Of a stretch of DNA of 47,699 nucleotides, positions 8,365-16,640 are shown piece after piece. The notes beneath the pieces are model-generated. The model was not told the DNA's origin. It saw nothing but the letters and a program-made list of their open reading frames with translations, and did not search any database. A program made the translations under genes and the position numbers. The DNA lies in assembly GCA_902799015.1 (NCBI GenBank), contig CADBZI010000009.1, forward strand, positions 1 through 47,699. Reading direction: 5' to 3'. How positions within the stretch are numbered: the first letter of the stretch is position 1; each line of letters begins with the position of its first letter. This stretch comes from an uncultured Lachnospiraceae bacterium (GTDB lineage Bacteria; Bacillota; Clostridia; Lachnospirales; Lachnospiraceae).

Positions 8365-9416
8365 TTCCTTTTGATGCGAAGGGCTTCGTGTCAGCAGCCG
8401 GGTCCGTTCTGAAGCCGTGGCGGAAGAACCATGTGACAGCAGGATCGTTCGATAGCTTCGATCATACCAGGATCTGCTATTATAAGGCTGCCCGTCCCGA
8501 TGCCGGATCTGTCATCGTCATGGTGCATGGCTTTTGTGAGTTTTTCGGAAAGTACCATGAGACGGCATTCAATTTCTGGGAACATGGATATACCGTTTAC
8601 TTTATCGAACTGCGCGGGCACGGTGGATCCGGGCGCTCTGTTGAGGAAAAAGACATCGTCGATGTAAGTGATTTTTCGGAATATGTGGAAGATCTGAAAT
8701 GCTTCCTGGACAAAGTGGTACTGCCGGAGAATCCGGGACTGATGATCCGCACGGATCTGAGCCGCAGGGACAGGAAAACACAGGACGGGGACAGGGCGGA
8801 CCGGCCTTCGCAGGGGCAGAAGCTTCTTCTTTTCGCGCATTCCATGGGAGGCTGCGTGGGTACGCTGTTTTTGGAGCGGCATCCGGAATATTTCATCTCC
8901 GCGGTGCTTTCCTCCCCGATGCTGAAAATGACCTTCGGAGAGGTTCCGATGTGGCAGGTGAAGCTGATGCTGCTTGCATCCAAGGTGCGGGGCTGGAATG
9001 AAGAACTCATGCCGGGCATGAAAAAGTTTGATCCGGACAATCCTGACTTTGAAGGAAGCGGCACAAGCTCCAGGGAACGGTTCGACTACCAGTTTCGGCT
9101 GCGCACGGATCCGGAATCCGACAGAAACAATACGATGAACGCGGCAACCTGGAACTGGGGCCGGGCCGCGATGAAGGCAACACAGGATGCTGCGATGGAG
9201 ATGGAGAAGATTACGATCCCGATCCTCCTGTGCCAGGCCGGAAAAGATGTGTATGTCGACAACGAGGGCCAGAACGAGCTCGCCCGGCGGGCAAAGCACG
9301 TGAAGCTGGTGCGGTTTGCGGACTCCGAGCATGAGATCTATGCCAGCGATCCGGTCACGATGAAGAAGTACTTCAAGGAGCTGTTCCGGTTCTACGACAA
9401 GGCAAGCAAGCTGTAA
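8361..9416 (+). CDS. Alpha/beta hydrolase, monoacylglycerol-lipase-like
   Basis: 351 residues, translationally coupled to ahcY through an ATGA overlap. Family features: oxyanion HGF near residue 54, nucleophile S161 in AHSMGG, acid D296 (AGKDVYVD) and base H324 (SEHEIY). The serine aminopeptidase S33/hydrolase_4 group to which it belongs cleaves monoacylglycerols, lysophospholipids or other small esters. A charged, Arg/Asp-rich insert at about 132-153 before the nucleophile is absent from typical members. No signal peptide, so cytoplasmic. Why an ester hydrolase is coupled to S-adenosylhomocysteine recycling is unclear; it may simply share the operon. It ends before a long inverted repeat that serves as terminator. 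Confidence 0.87.
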   Translation: MIPFDAKGFVSAAGSVLKPWRKNHVTAGSFDSFDHTRICYYKAARPDAGSVIVMVHGFCEFFGKYHETAFNFWEHGYTVYFIELRGHGGSGRSVEEKDIVDVSDFSEYVEDLKCFLDKVVLPENPGLMIRTDLSRRDRKTQDGDRADRPSQGQKLLLFAHSMGGCVGTLFLERHPEYFISAVLSSPMLKMTFGEVPMWQVKLMLLASKVRGWNEELMPGMKKFDPDNPDFEGSGTSSRERFDYQFRLRTDPESDRNNTMNAATWNWGRAAMKATQDAAMEMEKITIPILLCQAGKDVYVDNEGQNELARRAKHVKLVRFADSEHEIYASDPVTMKKYFKELFRFYDKASKL

Positions 9417-9424
9417 AACGGAAA

Positions 9425-9608
9425 CGGCAGCCGGCTCTGCCATTTGATGCATAAACAGTTTCAGAGAACGCTCTCGCTGCCCATCATGCGCAGCGGACAC
9501 TAATCTTCCAGCTCGTTGTCACTCGCTGTCAGAAAGTGCCGGCGCATGATGAGGCCCTCTGAAATCTGTTTTATGCATCTTCTGGCAGAGCCGGCTGCCG
9601 ATTTTTTT
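9425..9608. repeat. Long imperfect inverted repeat between convergent genes
   Basis: Arms at 9425-9466 and 9557-9600 match over about 42 bases with few differences; both contain GCAGCCGGCTCTGCCA-like and TGATGCATAAA-like sequence in opposite orientation. A second, inner arm pair (around 9480-9500 with 9535-9553) extends the fold. A T run at 9602-9608 lets it terminate the hydrolase transcript. A 23-base piece of the right arm recurs at 5615-5637. Confidence 0.75.
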
Positions 9609-9637
9609 CGTTTATCATCCTTTTCGTTATGCGTTCG

Positions 9638-10651
9638 TTACGCGTCCAGCCAGTAGCTCCATGCCGCAACGACTTCGGAACCCAGCTCGCTCCAGGTCCA
9701 GGTTTTCGAGCAGTTTTCCAGATTGTTCGGGTCGTTCAGGATGAATGTCCCGTCGTCGGCCAGCCCTGCGAGCACCATGAAGTGCCCGACCGCGGAGAAT
9801 TTGCCGATCCCGACATTGATCAGGACGGGGTGGGAGGCCTGCAGCTCGGCGCGGATGCTTCCCTCGTCCGGATTGATCTGGGAAACCCGGATCGGATGAT
9901 TCGGGAAGGCATTGGTCACCAGGCTCCAGGAGGTGCCGGAGCCGGGAACCCAGAAGCCTGCGTTCTCCGAATAGATGGACATATCCCTGGGATTAAAGGA
10001 TTCATCCCCGGTCAGCCCCAGTCCGATCATTGCCATGCAGGTTGGCGCGCAGCCGGTCAGGCCGCGCGGGCCGCCGCCGTACCATTCAAATCCCCAGCGC
10101 CAGTCCCACTGCATCAGAAGCGGCACCAGGCCTTTTACATCCTCTCCCAGAAGCGGAAGCAGATGCTCCCGTTCTTCATCCGTATAGGTGAAGGTCTCCG
10201 GATCGGACACATTGTGCCCGTACAGGTACAGAAAATGAATGACGTTCGGATTGCCCTCCGCATGGGTGATGACATAAGGCATGAACCGTCCGGCAAGCTC
10301 GGTTTTTACCCATTCGTATTCTCCGGCGACAAGCTCGTTCGTCAGCGTGCTGTGTGACCCCATGACGGTGATCATCTCATCATCGGGAAGGATCTCGGAG
10401 CCGGACCCGATGAAGGTGGCGGGCGGAGGGGTGAGTTCGGTTTCCTGGCCTGAAGCTGCCCCATCCTTGGCCGCGGTCTGGGAAAAGCTCTCATCCGCGC
10501 CGGCTCCCGCCAGAGAATAACCGGAGGAGGCGGATACGCATTGGCCAAAGCACAGCGAAAGGCAGGCAGCACACACAAGATGCGTCAGACTCTTCCGCAG
10601 CACAGGAAAGTTGAGCGGGAATGGCGGATGGATAAGAAACAGACGATTCAT
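9638..10651 (-). CDS. Secreted C39-like cysteine peptidase family protein
   Basis: 337 residues. Start at 10651 has AGGAG eight bases upstream (10664-10660); two further in-frame ATGs within 20 bases are too close to that site. The N-terminus is a long signal peptide with a hydrophobic stretch ending in a Cys/Ser/Ala-rich segment near residue 40, then a Ser/Gly/Glu/Pro-rich linker. The catalytic domain covers about 175-335: C201 in GCAPTC, H290 in GHFMVLAG, and N306/D307 in NDPNN, the Cys-His-Asn/Asp order of C39_2 (papain-like) domains. Members are exported peptidases or transglutaminase-like hydrolases; target unknown. The middle segment (about 90-175) has no match I know. Convergent with the alpha/beta hydrolase and divergent from aspT. 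Confidence 0.85.
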   Translation of the reverse strand: MNRLFLIHPPFPLNFPVLRKSLTHLVCAACLSLCFGQCVSASSGYSLAGAGADESFSQTAAKDGAASGQETELTPPPATFIGSGSEILPDDEMITVMGSHSTLTNELVAGEYEWVKTELAGRFMPYVITHAEGNPNVIHFLYLYGHNVSDPETFTYTDEEREHLLPLLGEDVKGLVPLLMQWDWRWGFEWYGGGPRGLTGCAPTCMAMIGLGLTGDESFNPRDMSIYSENAGFWVPGSGTSWSLVTNAFPNHPIRVSQINPDEGSIRAELQASHPVLINVGIGKFSAVGHFMVLAGLADDGTFILNDPNNLENCSKTWTWSELGSEVVAAWSYWLDA

Positions 10652-10715
10652 AAGCATAGCTCCTGTCAATGCTGGTAGTCAGATGGTATTAGTATACCAC
10701 GATTTCAACCGGTTC

Positions 10716-10744
10716 TTTACATTTCTCAAACGGTTTCATAAAAT
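10716..10744 (+). promoter_or_regulatory. Sigma-A-type promoter for the aminotransferase
   Basis: TTTACA at 10716-10721 and TAAAAT at 10739-10744 with 17-base spacing, about 75 bases before the start at 10821. Confidence 0.6.
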
Positions 10745-10820
10745 GGAACTACTCAGTATCTGCGCCTGCAGGGTGCAGGATGCTGCTGCAGGAAGAAGAA
10801 AGAAAGACAGGAGAAGGAGA

Positions 10821-12116
10821 ATGAAACCATATTCGGAGCTGACAAAAGAGGAACTGCAAGAGCTCAACAGGGAGCTGAAGCTTCAGTATAAGAAGGCGCA
10901 GGAGCTGGACCTGAATCTGAACATGGCCAGAGGAAAGCCAAGCATCGCACAGCTGGATCTTTCGATGGGCATGATGGACGTTTTGAATTCCGATTCGGAT
11001 CTGCGGTGCGAGGATGGCACGGACTGCCGTAATTACGGCGTGCTGGACGGGATTCCGGAAGCGCTGCAGCTGATGGCGGATATGATGGAGGTGCCGAAGG
11101 ATCATCTGATCATCTATGGCAACAGTTCTCTGAACATCATGTACGACCAGATCTCCAGATCGTACAGCCATGGTGTCATGGGCAATACCCCCTGGTGCAA
11201 GCTGGACCGGGTAAAGTTTTTGTGTGTCGTACCGGGATATGACCGCCATTTCCGGATTACAGAGTATTTCGGGATCGAAAATGTTCCTGTGCCGATGCTT
11301 CCGACCGGCCCGGACATGGACATCGTGGAGAAGCTTGTCGCCGAGGATGAGTCCATCAAGGGGATCTGGTGTGTCCCGAAGTATTCCAATCCTACGGGCA
11401 ATTCCTATTCCGACGAGACCGTCATGCGGATGGCCCGCCTGAAGCCTGCGGCAAAGGATTTCCGGATCTACTGGGACAATGCCTACACGGTGCATCATCT
11501 TTATGATTTTGATCAGGACAGAGTGGTTGAGATGCTGGCGGAGTGTAAGCGGGCCGGCAATCCTGACCTGGTCTATAAGTTTGCGTCCACATCAAAGATC
11601 TCTTTCCCGGGCAGCGGAATCGCGGCGCTTGCGGCATCGCTGAATAACCTGGAGGACATCAGAGGGCAGCTGAAGGTTCAGACGATCGGTCATGATAAGG
11701 TCAACCAGCTGCGCCATGTGCGCTTCTTCGGAAACATCCACGGAATGGTTGAGCACATGAAGAAGCATGCCGATATCCTCCGTCCGAAGTTTGAGGCTGT
11801 GGAGGAGATCTTCTCGCAGGAGCTGGGCGGACTGGGAATTGCGGACTGGACTTCTCCGAAGGGCGGCTACTTTATCTCCTTCAACACGATGGAGGGCTGC
11901 GCGAAGGAGGTTGTGAGTAAATGCGCCAAGGCCGGTGTGACCTTGACGAGTGCCGGCGCTACATGGCCGGGCGGAAAGGATCCGAAAGATTCCAATATCC
12001 GCGTCGCACCGTCATTCCCGCCGCTGGAGGATCTGAAGACAGCAACGAGGGTACTCGCGCTGTGCACCAAGCTGGTGACAACGGAAAAACTGCTGAAGGA
12101 GGCAAAGGAAGGCTGA
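10821..12116 (+). CDS. aspT: Class Ic aspartate aminotransferase
   Basis: 431 residues. The ATG at 10821 follows an AGGAGAAGGAGA purine run; the open frame continues upstream but through the promoter. The opening motif NMARGKPSIAQLDLS and DCRNYG are hallmarks of the Aminotran_MocR/AspT group (actinobacterial AspT, M. tuberculosis Rv3722c), which moves the amino group between glutamate and oxaloacetate, or other pairs, using PLP. PLP lysine is K259 (STSKISFPG); the SNPTGN loop near residue 192, the WDNAY motif and the C-terminal NIRVAPSFPP substrate-binding Arg are present. Role: aspartate synthesis and nitrogen distribution. Substrate assignment rests on family likeness. It is followed 76 bases later by a membrane protein without a clear promoter. 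Confidence 0.9.
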   Translation: MKPYSELTKEELQELNRELKLQYKKAQELDLNLNMARGKPSIAQLDLSMGMMDVLNSDSDLRCEDGTDCRNYGVLDGIPEALQLMADMMEVPKDHLIIYGNSSLNIMYDQISRSYSHGVMGNTPWCKLDRVKFLCVVPGYDRHFRITEYFGIENVPVPMLPTGPDMDIVEKLVAEDESIKGIWCVPKYSNPTGNSYSDETVMRMARLKPAAKDFRIYWDNAYTVHHLYDFDQDRVVEMLAECKRAGNPDLVYKFASTSKISFPGSGIAALAASLNNLEDIRGQLKVQTIGHDKVNQLRHVRFFGNIHGMVEHMKKHADILRPKFEAVEEIFSQELGGLGIADWTSPKGGYFISFNTMEGCAKEVVSKCAKAGVTLTSAGATWPGGKDPKDSNIRVAPSFPPLEDLKTATRVLALCTKLVTTEKLLKEAKEG

Positions 12117-12192
12117 CCCTGGGAAATGACAGGACAGGAATCTTTCGTGACCCTATGCGCTGCAGGCAAAATCCTGCGGAATGGAGACACCT

Positions 12193-13404
12193 ATGGAGGA
12201 ACAAAGGCAATCCAAAAAACATGTGATCAGTATCACAACGAAGACCTGTATGAGGCTGGGAACCACCTTTTTCCTGGTCTATCTTGCGGTTACCTGGTGG
12301 AAGCCTCTTCTGAATGTGCTGGGGAAGATGATCAACGCTTCCGCGCCGCTTCTGATCGGATTCGCGCTCGCGTATATGGTCGACATCCTGATGAGCGTCT
12401 ATGAAAAACATTATTTCCGGAAGCGTGCGGATGAGGGCTGGGTGAAAAAGTCACGGCGGATTGTCTGTATGATCGGCGCAATTGCCACCATCCTCGGTGC
12501 GATTGTTCTGCTGCTCGGAATCGTTGTTCCGCAGCTGATGAATGCACTTACCGTGATCACGCACAAGGTTCCGGGGCTTTTGAAGGAGCTCTCAGAGAAT
12601 CAGAAGGTGATGGAGATTCTTCCGGAAGGGATTCAGGACGCGATCCGGAAGCTGGATTACCAGGCGCTGGTGGAGGGTATTGTCAGCTTCCTGACAAACG
12701 GCGCAAGTACGTCGAAGAGTATTCTAAGCCTGACTTCGGCGCTGGGGACTCTGACCTCCGGCTTTATGACAGGCTTCATGGGGTTCATTTTCTCCATCTA
12801 TATCCTGACCGGAAAGGAGAAGCTTGCACGCCAGTTTCAGAGACTGTTCCACAGTTACCTGAGCGCAGGCTGGATGAACCGGATCAATCCGGTTCTGTCT
12901 GTCGCGGATGAATGCTTTCACAGCTTTATCGTCGGCCAGGTCACGGAGGGTGTTATCATCGGTGTACTCTGCGCGATTGGCATGTGGATCTGCCGTCTGC
13001 CTTATGCGGCGATGATCGGAGCGGTGGTTGGCGTCACGGCACTGATCCCGATCATGGGCTGCTATCTGGGTGCCGGTGTCGGTGCGCTGATGTGCCTGTC
13101 GGTCAGTCCGTGGAAAGCAGTTGAGTTTCTTGTATTCATTTTTGTCCTGCAGCAGCTGGAAGACAACCTGATCTATCCTCGTGTGGTCGGCACCTCTTTG
13201 GGCCTGCCGGGTATCTGGGTGCTGGCTTCTGTCGCGGTTGGCGGCGGGATCGGCGGTATAGTCGGCATGATTCTGTCGGTTCCGATTGCTGCTACGATCT
13301 ATCAGCTGATCCGACTGGATGTCCAAAGACGCGAGCGGGAAGAGGGAGCTCATATGACCGCCGCGGATGTGGTCGGGAAGCTGAAGCAGGACGCGGACAG
13401 GTGA
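12193..13404 (+). CDS. AI-2E/PerM family membrane protein
   Basis: 403 residues from ATG 12193, preferred because GGAG lies at 12183-12186; the in-frame ATG at 12181 lacks a site and is the alternative. The sequence has two N-terminal helices, an amphipathic region (about 110-190), and a C-terminal set of at least five helices with the conserved PIMGCYLGAGVGA and LGLPGIWVL type motifs of PF01594. The family includes the AI-2 exporter TqsA, Na+/H+ antiporters and the PerM permease, so the substrate cannot be deduced. It is co-directional with aspT and the methyltransferase downstream (24-base gap), so probably cotranscribed with both. Confidence 0.9.
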   Translation: MEEQRQSKKHVISITTKTCMRLGTTFFLVYLAVTWWKPLLNVLGKMINASAPLLIGFALAYMVDILMSVYEKHYFRKRADEGWVKKSRRIVCMIGAIATILGAIVLLLGIVVPQLMNALTVITHKVPGLLKELSENQKVMEILPEGIQDAIRKLDYQALVEGIVSFLTNGASTSKSILSLTSALGTLTSGFMTGFMGFIFSIYILTGKEKLARQFQRLFHSYLSAGWMNRINPVLSVADECFHSFIVGQVTEGVIIGVLCAIGMWICRLPYAAMIGAVVGVTALIPIMGCYLGAGVGALMCLSVSPWKAVEFLVFIFVLQQLEDNLIYPRVVGTSLGLPGIWVLASVAVGGGIGGIVGMILSVPIAATIYQLIRLDVQRREREEGAHMTAADVVGKLKQDADR

Positions 13405-13428
13405 CAGGGATCAGGAAAGGAAGAGCTT

Positions 13429-14730
13429 GTGACAGTTAAGGAATGGCTGACAGAACGCTGCCGGGAAGCCGGATATGCTGATGCGGCATCTGACAGGCCG
13501 CTGCCATGCGGCGGGACTGTCGTGGTCAGAAAGGGCGCTGCAAGAGGCCTGAAAGCAGGAGGCGCCTGGATCTTTGACAACGAGATCGATCACGAGGAAG
13601 GTGCTCCCAAGAGCGGGCAGATCGTGAAGATCCTGGACTTTGACGGCTATGTGCTGGGCTATGGCTGCTTCAACGCAGCATCGAAGATTCGTGTACGGCT
13701 GCTTTCCCGATATGCGAAAGAGGGAATCACGCCGGCCTTTCTGAGAGAAAGAGTCCGGGATGCGTGGAGGCTGCGCAAGGATGTACTGGGGCCGGACAGA
13801 ACCTGCTGCAGACTGATCTTCGGTGAAGCTGACTTCCTGCCGGGACTTACCATAGATCTGTTCTCGGATGTTCTGGTGATGGAATCTCTCGCGCTTGGCA
13901 CGGACCGGCTGAAGGAACGGATCCTGCTGGATCTGGTTGAGATTCTGGAAGAGGACGGGATCGTGATCCGTGGGATCTACGAGCGCAGCGACGCGAAGGT
14001 CCGTCTGCTGGAGGGAATGGAGCGCGTGAAGGGCTATGTTGGCCCTGCGTTCGACACACTCGTTCCGATTACCGAGAATGGGATCCGTTATCTGGTGGAC
14101 GTGAAGGATGGGCAGAAGACAGGATTCTTCCTGGATCAGAAGTACAATCGCAGGGCAGTGGGAGAGCTGGTGAAAAACATGGCTTCCCATGGCAGGATCT
14201 CGGTTCTCGACTGCTTCACCCACACGGGTTCCTTCGGATTGAATGCGGCCTTGGCCGGTGCTTCCCATGTCCTTTCCGTCGACGCTTCGGAAACAGCGAT
14301 TGCGATGGCGAGGAAGCATGCCGCACTGAATGGCCCGGACAAGGTGATCGAATACTGTGTGGCGGATGTATTTGAACTGCTCCCGAAGCTGGAAGAGCAG
14401 GGAGTAAGGTATGACCTGGTCATCTTGGATCCGCCTGCGTTCACCAAGTCCAGGCAGGCGACGAAGGGAGCGGTCCGGGGATACCGTGAGATCAATCTGC
14501 GCGGCATGAAGCTGGTGAAAGACGGAGGCTTCCTTGCAACCTGTTCGTGCTCGCATTTTATGGAGGAAGCACTCCTGAAGAAAACACTTGCAGAAGCGGC
14601 AAAAGGCGCCGGGAAGCGGCTTCGCCAGATCCGGTTCGGCACACAGGCGCCGGATCACCCGATTCTGTGGGGAGATGAGGAATCGTATTACCTGAAGTTT
14701 TTTATGTTTCAGATACTGAGAGAACGGTAA
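13429..14730 (+). CDS. RlmI/RlmQ-like SAM-dependent 23S rRNA methyltransferase
   Basis: 433 residues, starting at GTG 13429 behind AGGAAAGGAAG. After about 20 unusual N-terminal residues comes a PUA-like RNA-binding domain (about 25-95), a beta-rich middle domain with DVKDGQKTGFFLDQ (about 225-238), and a Rossmann methyltransferase domain with motif I VLDCFTHTGSFG (259-270) and motif IV LDPPAFTK (D334-P335-P336). This is the order of RlmI, which makes m5C in E. coli 23S rRNA; some Firmicutes relatives methylate guanosine instead, so base and position are open. Cytoplasmic. It lies 24 bases after the AI-2E-family gene and may be in the same transcript. Confidence 0.88.
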   Translation: MTVKEWLTERCREAGYADAASDRPLPCGGTVVVRKGAARGLKAGGAWIFDNEIDHEEGAPKSGQIVKILDFDGYVLGYGCFNAASKIRVRLLSRYAKEGITPAFLRERVRDAWRLRKDVLGPDRTCCRLIFGEADFLPGLTIDLFSDVLVMESLALGTDRLKERILLDLVEILEEDGIVIRGIYERSDAKVRLLEGMERVKGYVGPAFDTLVPITENGIRYLVDVKDGQKTGFFLDQKYNRRAVGELVKNMASHGRISVLDCFTHTGSFGLNAALAGASHVLSVDASETAIAMARKHAALNGPDKVIEYCVADVFELLPKLEEQGVRYDLVILDPPAFTKSRQATKGAVRGYREINLRGMKLVKDGGFLATCSCSHFMEEALLKKTLAEAAKGAGKRLRQIRFGTQAPDHPILWGDEESYYLKFFMFQILRER

Positions 14731-14790
14731 AAGGCACGGTATGGCCTCCGGCTGAAATAGCCGGCGGTGTAATGACAGAAGGAGGAAACT

Positions 14791-15045
14791 ATGCTGGAAT
14801 ACAGATATGACACGCAGCTTTTGATCGACGGAGAGGATCTGGACGAAGATGAGGTAGCGGACTACTTCACGAAGAACTTTAAGGGCGACTGCCTGCTGGC
14901 CGTCGGCGGAGACGGTGATCCGATCAAGATCCACTATCATACGAACGAGCCCTGGAAAGTGCTGGAGTACTGCAGAACCCTCGGAGAGATCTATGACATC
15001 GTCGTCGAGGATATGGACCGGCAGGCGCGCGGCCTGAAGGGCTGA
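14791..15045 (+). CDS. Orphan FakA middle-domain protein (DAK-phosphatase-like)
   Basis: 84 residues with AAGGAGG before the start. The whole protein matches the middle domain of FakA, the dihydroxyacetone-kinase-like subunit that phosphorylates fatty acids held by FakB (DegV family): an acidic EDLDEDEVADYF helix, then GDPIKIHYHTNEPWKVLEYC (42-61) and GEIYDIVVEDM. The two histidines H48 and H50 that bind zinc in FakA are kept, while the ligand cysteine of the usual YCTE motif appears to be D7. The kinase (Dak2) and C-terminal domains are absent, with no trace of them around. Clostridial genomes carry such short copies; function unknown, perhaps a partner or regulator of full-length FakA. Confidence 0.8.
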   Translation: MLEYRYDTQLLIDGEDLDEDEVADYFTKNFKGDCLLAVGGDGDPIKIHYHTNEPWKVLEYCRTLGEIYDIVVEDMDRQARGLKG

Positions 15046-15088
15046 AACACGTACCGGGAATCTTACCGCCGGAGAATACTCTGTAAAA

Positions 15089-15135
15089 ATGCACCTGCGC
15101 GGAAAAAGAACTGCCTTTTTACCGTACAGGTGCGT
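15089..15135. terminator. Long hairpin between convergent genes
   Basis: GCACCTG at 15091-15097 pairs with CAGGTGC at 15127-15133; inside it CGGAAAAAG pairs with CTTTTTACCG, which supplies T runs on both strands. It lies between converging genes and can act in both directions. Confidence 0.65.
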
Positions 15136-15161
15136 ATCTGCATAAGGAAACGCAGAAGTTA

Positions 15162-16436
15162 TTACTTTGCCCGGTCAGCTGCACGCATCAGGATCAGTCC
15201 GCCCAGGAAGAGAAATGCCAGGGTTCCGACACCGATATTGACGCTGCCCGACAGCTTGGTGGTCACGCCGATCAGCATGGTGCCCACGAACGCGGCGCCC
15301 TTGCCGCAGATATCATAGATTCCGAAGTATTCTCCGCTGGAATCCGGCGGGATGATTTTGGCGTAGTAGGATCTGGACAGAGCCTGAATCGCGCCCTGGA
15401 ACATGCCGACGATGAAGGCCATGATGCCGAACTGCCACAGGGTCTTCATGAACAGCGCATAGATTGCAACGGCAAAATAACCGATGATTGCAATGGAGAT
15501 CAGTGTGACGGTAGAATACTTCTGAGAGAGCTTTCCAAACAGGACCGCAAAGAAGAACGCGACGACCTGGGTGAGCAGAAGGACAACAAGAAGCCCGACC
15601 TGGTCCAGACCGAGCGCGGTCCCGATGGCAACCGCTTCATCGATGATGGTGTACACGCCGTCTATGTAGAGGAAGAAAGCCAGAAGGAACAGCAGGATCT
15701 TGCGCTCTTTTGTGATCAGCGTTTTCAGCGTCCGGCCGATCCTCACGAAGCTCTCCCCGATATTGGAACCCTTTGCGTCGACATAGTACTTCTGGCGGTA
15801 GCGCTTCAGAAGCGGGATCGTTACAACATACCACCAAAGGGCGGTGATGCCAAAGCCCAGCAGAATTGCGGTGCTCATGGGGATCAGCTCCTTTGTGGCA
15901 GTAAGGTACAGGGCAAGGGCTGCGATAAAGGGAATGCAGGAGCCGATATAGCCCCAGGCATATCCGTTGGAGGAGACGAGATCCATGCGTTCCGGAGTGG
16001 TTACATCGACAAGCATCGAATCATAGAGAACGAGAGAGGTCTGGTATGCGACCTTGGCAATGACATAGATGACCAGGTAGAGGATCCAGACCATCGCCGC
16101 AGGCAGAGGGATGATACCGATGATCCCCATGAAGGCACAGCAGGCAGTTCCGAGAATCAGCACTGCGTGAAAGAGTCTTTTCTTGTATCCCTTGTGGTCG
16201 GCCAGCGCGCCGAAGACGGGGCCCGCGAAGATCATCAGGATGGTTGCCGCAGAGGTGGCAAAGCTCCAGTTGGCAAGGTAATCGATACTGCTCATGCCGG
16301 CTCTCTCACATAAGGTGTTGAACCAGATTGGAATCAGCGTCGTTACCAGCAGAGTAAACGCGGAATTCCCTATGTCATAGATGACCCAGGACTTTTCAAG
16401 ACTAGTGTAACCGGACAGGAATCTGGGTGATTTCAT
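15162..16436 (-). CDS. UMF1-family MFS transporter
   Basis: 424 residues. Start at 16436 has AAGGAGGG eight bases upstream; the longer frame to 16592 reads through promoter-like DNA. About 12 membrane helices are visible, with the typical opening SWVIYDIGNSAFTLLVTT and the GALADHKGYKKR loop between helices 2 and 3 (MFS motif A). The YDxGNSAF motif marks the Atg22/UMF1 branch of the major facilitator superfamily, in yeast a vacuolar amino-acid exporter and uncharacterised in bacteria. Substrate unknown. It is transcribed away from the M4 peptidase gene with a shared 200-base intergenic region. Confidence 0.9.
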   Translation of the reverse strand: MKSPRFLSGYTSLEKSWVIYDIGNSAFTLLVTTLIPIWFNTLCERAGMSSIDYLANWSFATSAATILMIFAGPVFGALADHKGYKKRLFHAVLILGTACCAFMGIIGIIPLPAAMVWILYLVIYVIAKVAYQTSLVLYDSMLVDVTTPERMDLVSSNGYAWGYIGSCIPFIAALALYLTATKELIPMSTAILLGFGITALWWYVVTIPLLKRYRQKYYVDAKGSNIGESFVRIGRTLKTLITKERKILLFLLAFFLYIDGVYTIIDEAVAIGTALGLDQVGLLVVLLLTQVVAFFFAVLFGKLSQKYSTVTLISIAIIGYFAVAIYALFMKTLWQFGIMAFIVGMFQGAIQALSRSYYAKIIPPDSSGEYFGIYDICGKGAAFVGTMLIGVTTKLSGSVNIGVGTLAFLFLGGLILMRAADRAK

Positions 16437-16493
16437 GGCAAGACCCTCCTTTGCATCATAGGTGGGGCAAGAGGTACTTTTGTCCCCAGCATC

Positions 16494-16522
16494 ATTATTA
16501 TGGATAACAAAGGAATTGTAAA
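16494..16522 (-). promoter_or_regulatory. Promoter for the UMF1 transporter gene
   Basis: Read on the minus strand, TTTACA (16522-16517) is followed after 16-17 bases by TAATAAT-like sequence (16500-16494), about 60 bases before the start at 16436. Confidence 0.5.
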
Positions 16523-16640
16523 GATGAAAGAATGCACAGTCCATTGTGTTTACAGATATGATAGAAGCAGGACATCCGGCGGAGTGCCGCATTGCGGCAG
16601 GCCTGCCGGCAGCATACTTGAATGAAAAGGAGAGGAAAAG

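Noticed and set aside
13411-14940. A 509-codon minus-strand frame opposite the methyltransferase
   Set aside because: Shadow of the RlmI-like gene, whose catalytic motifs are complete on the plus strand.
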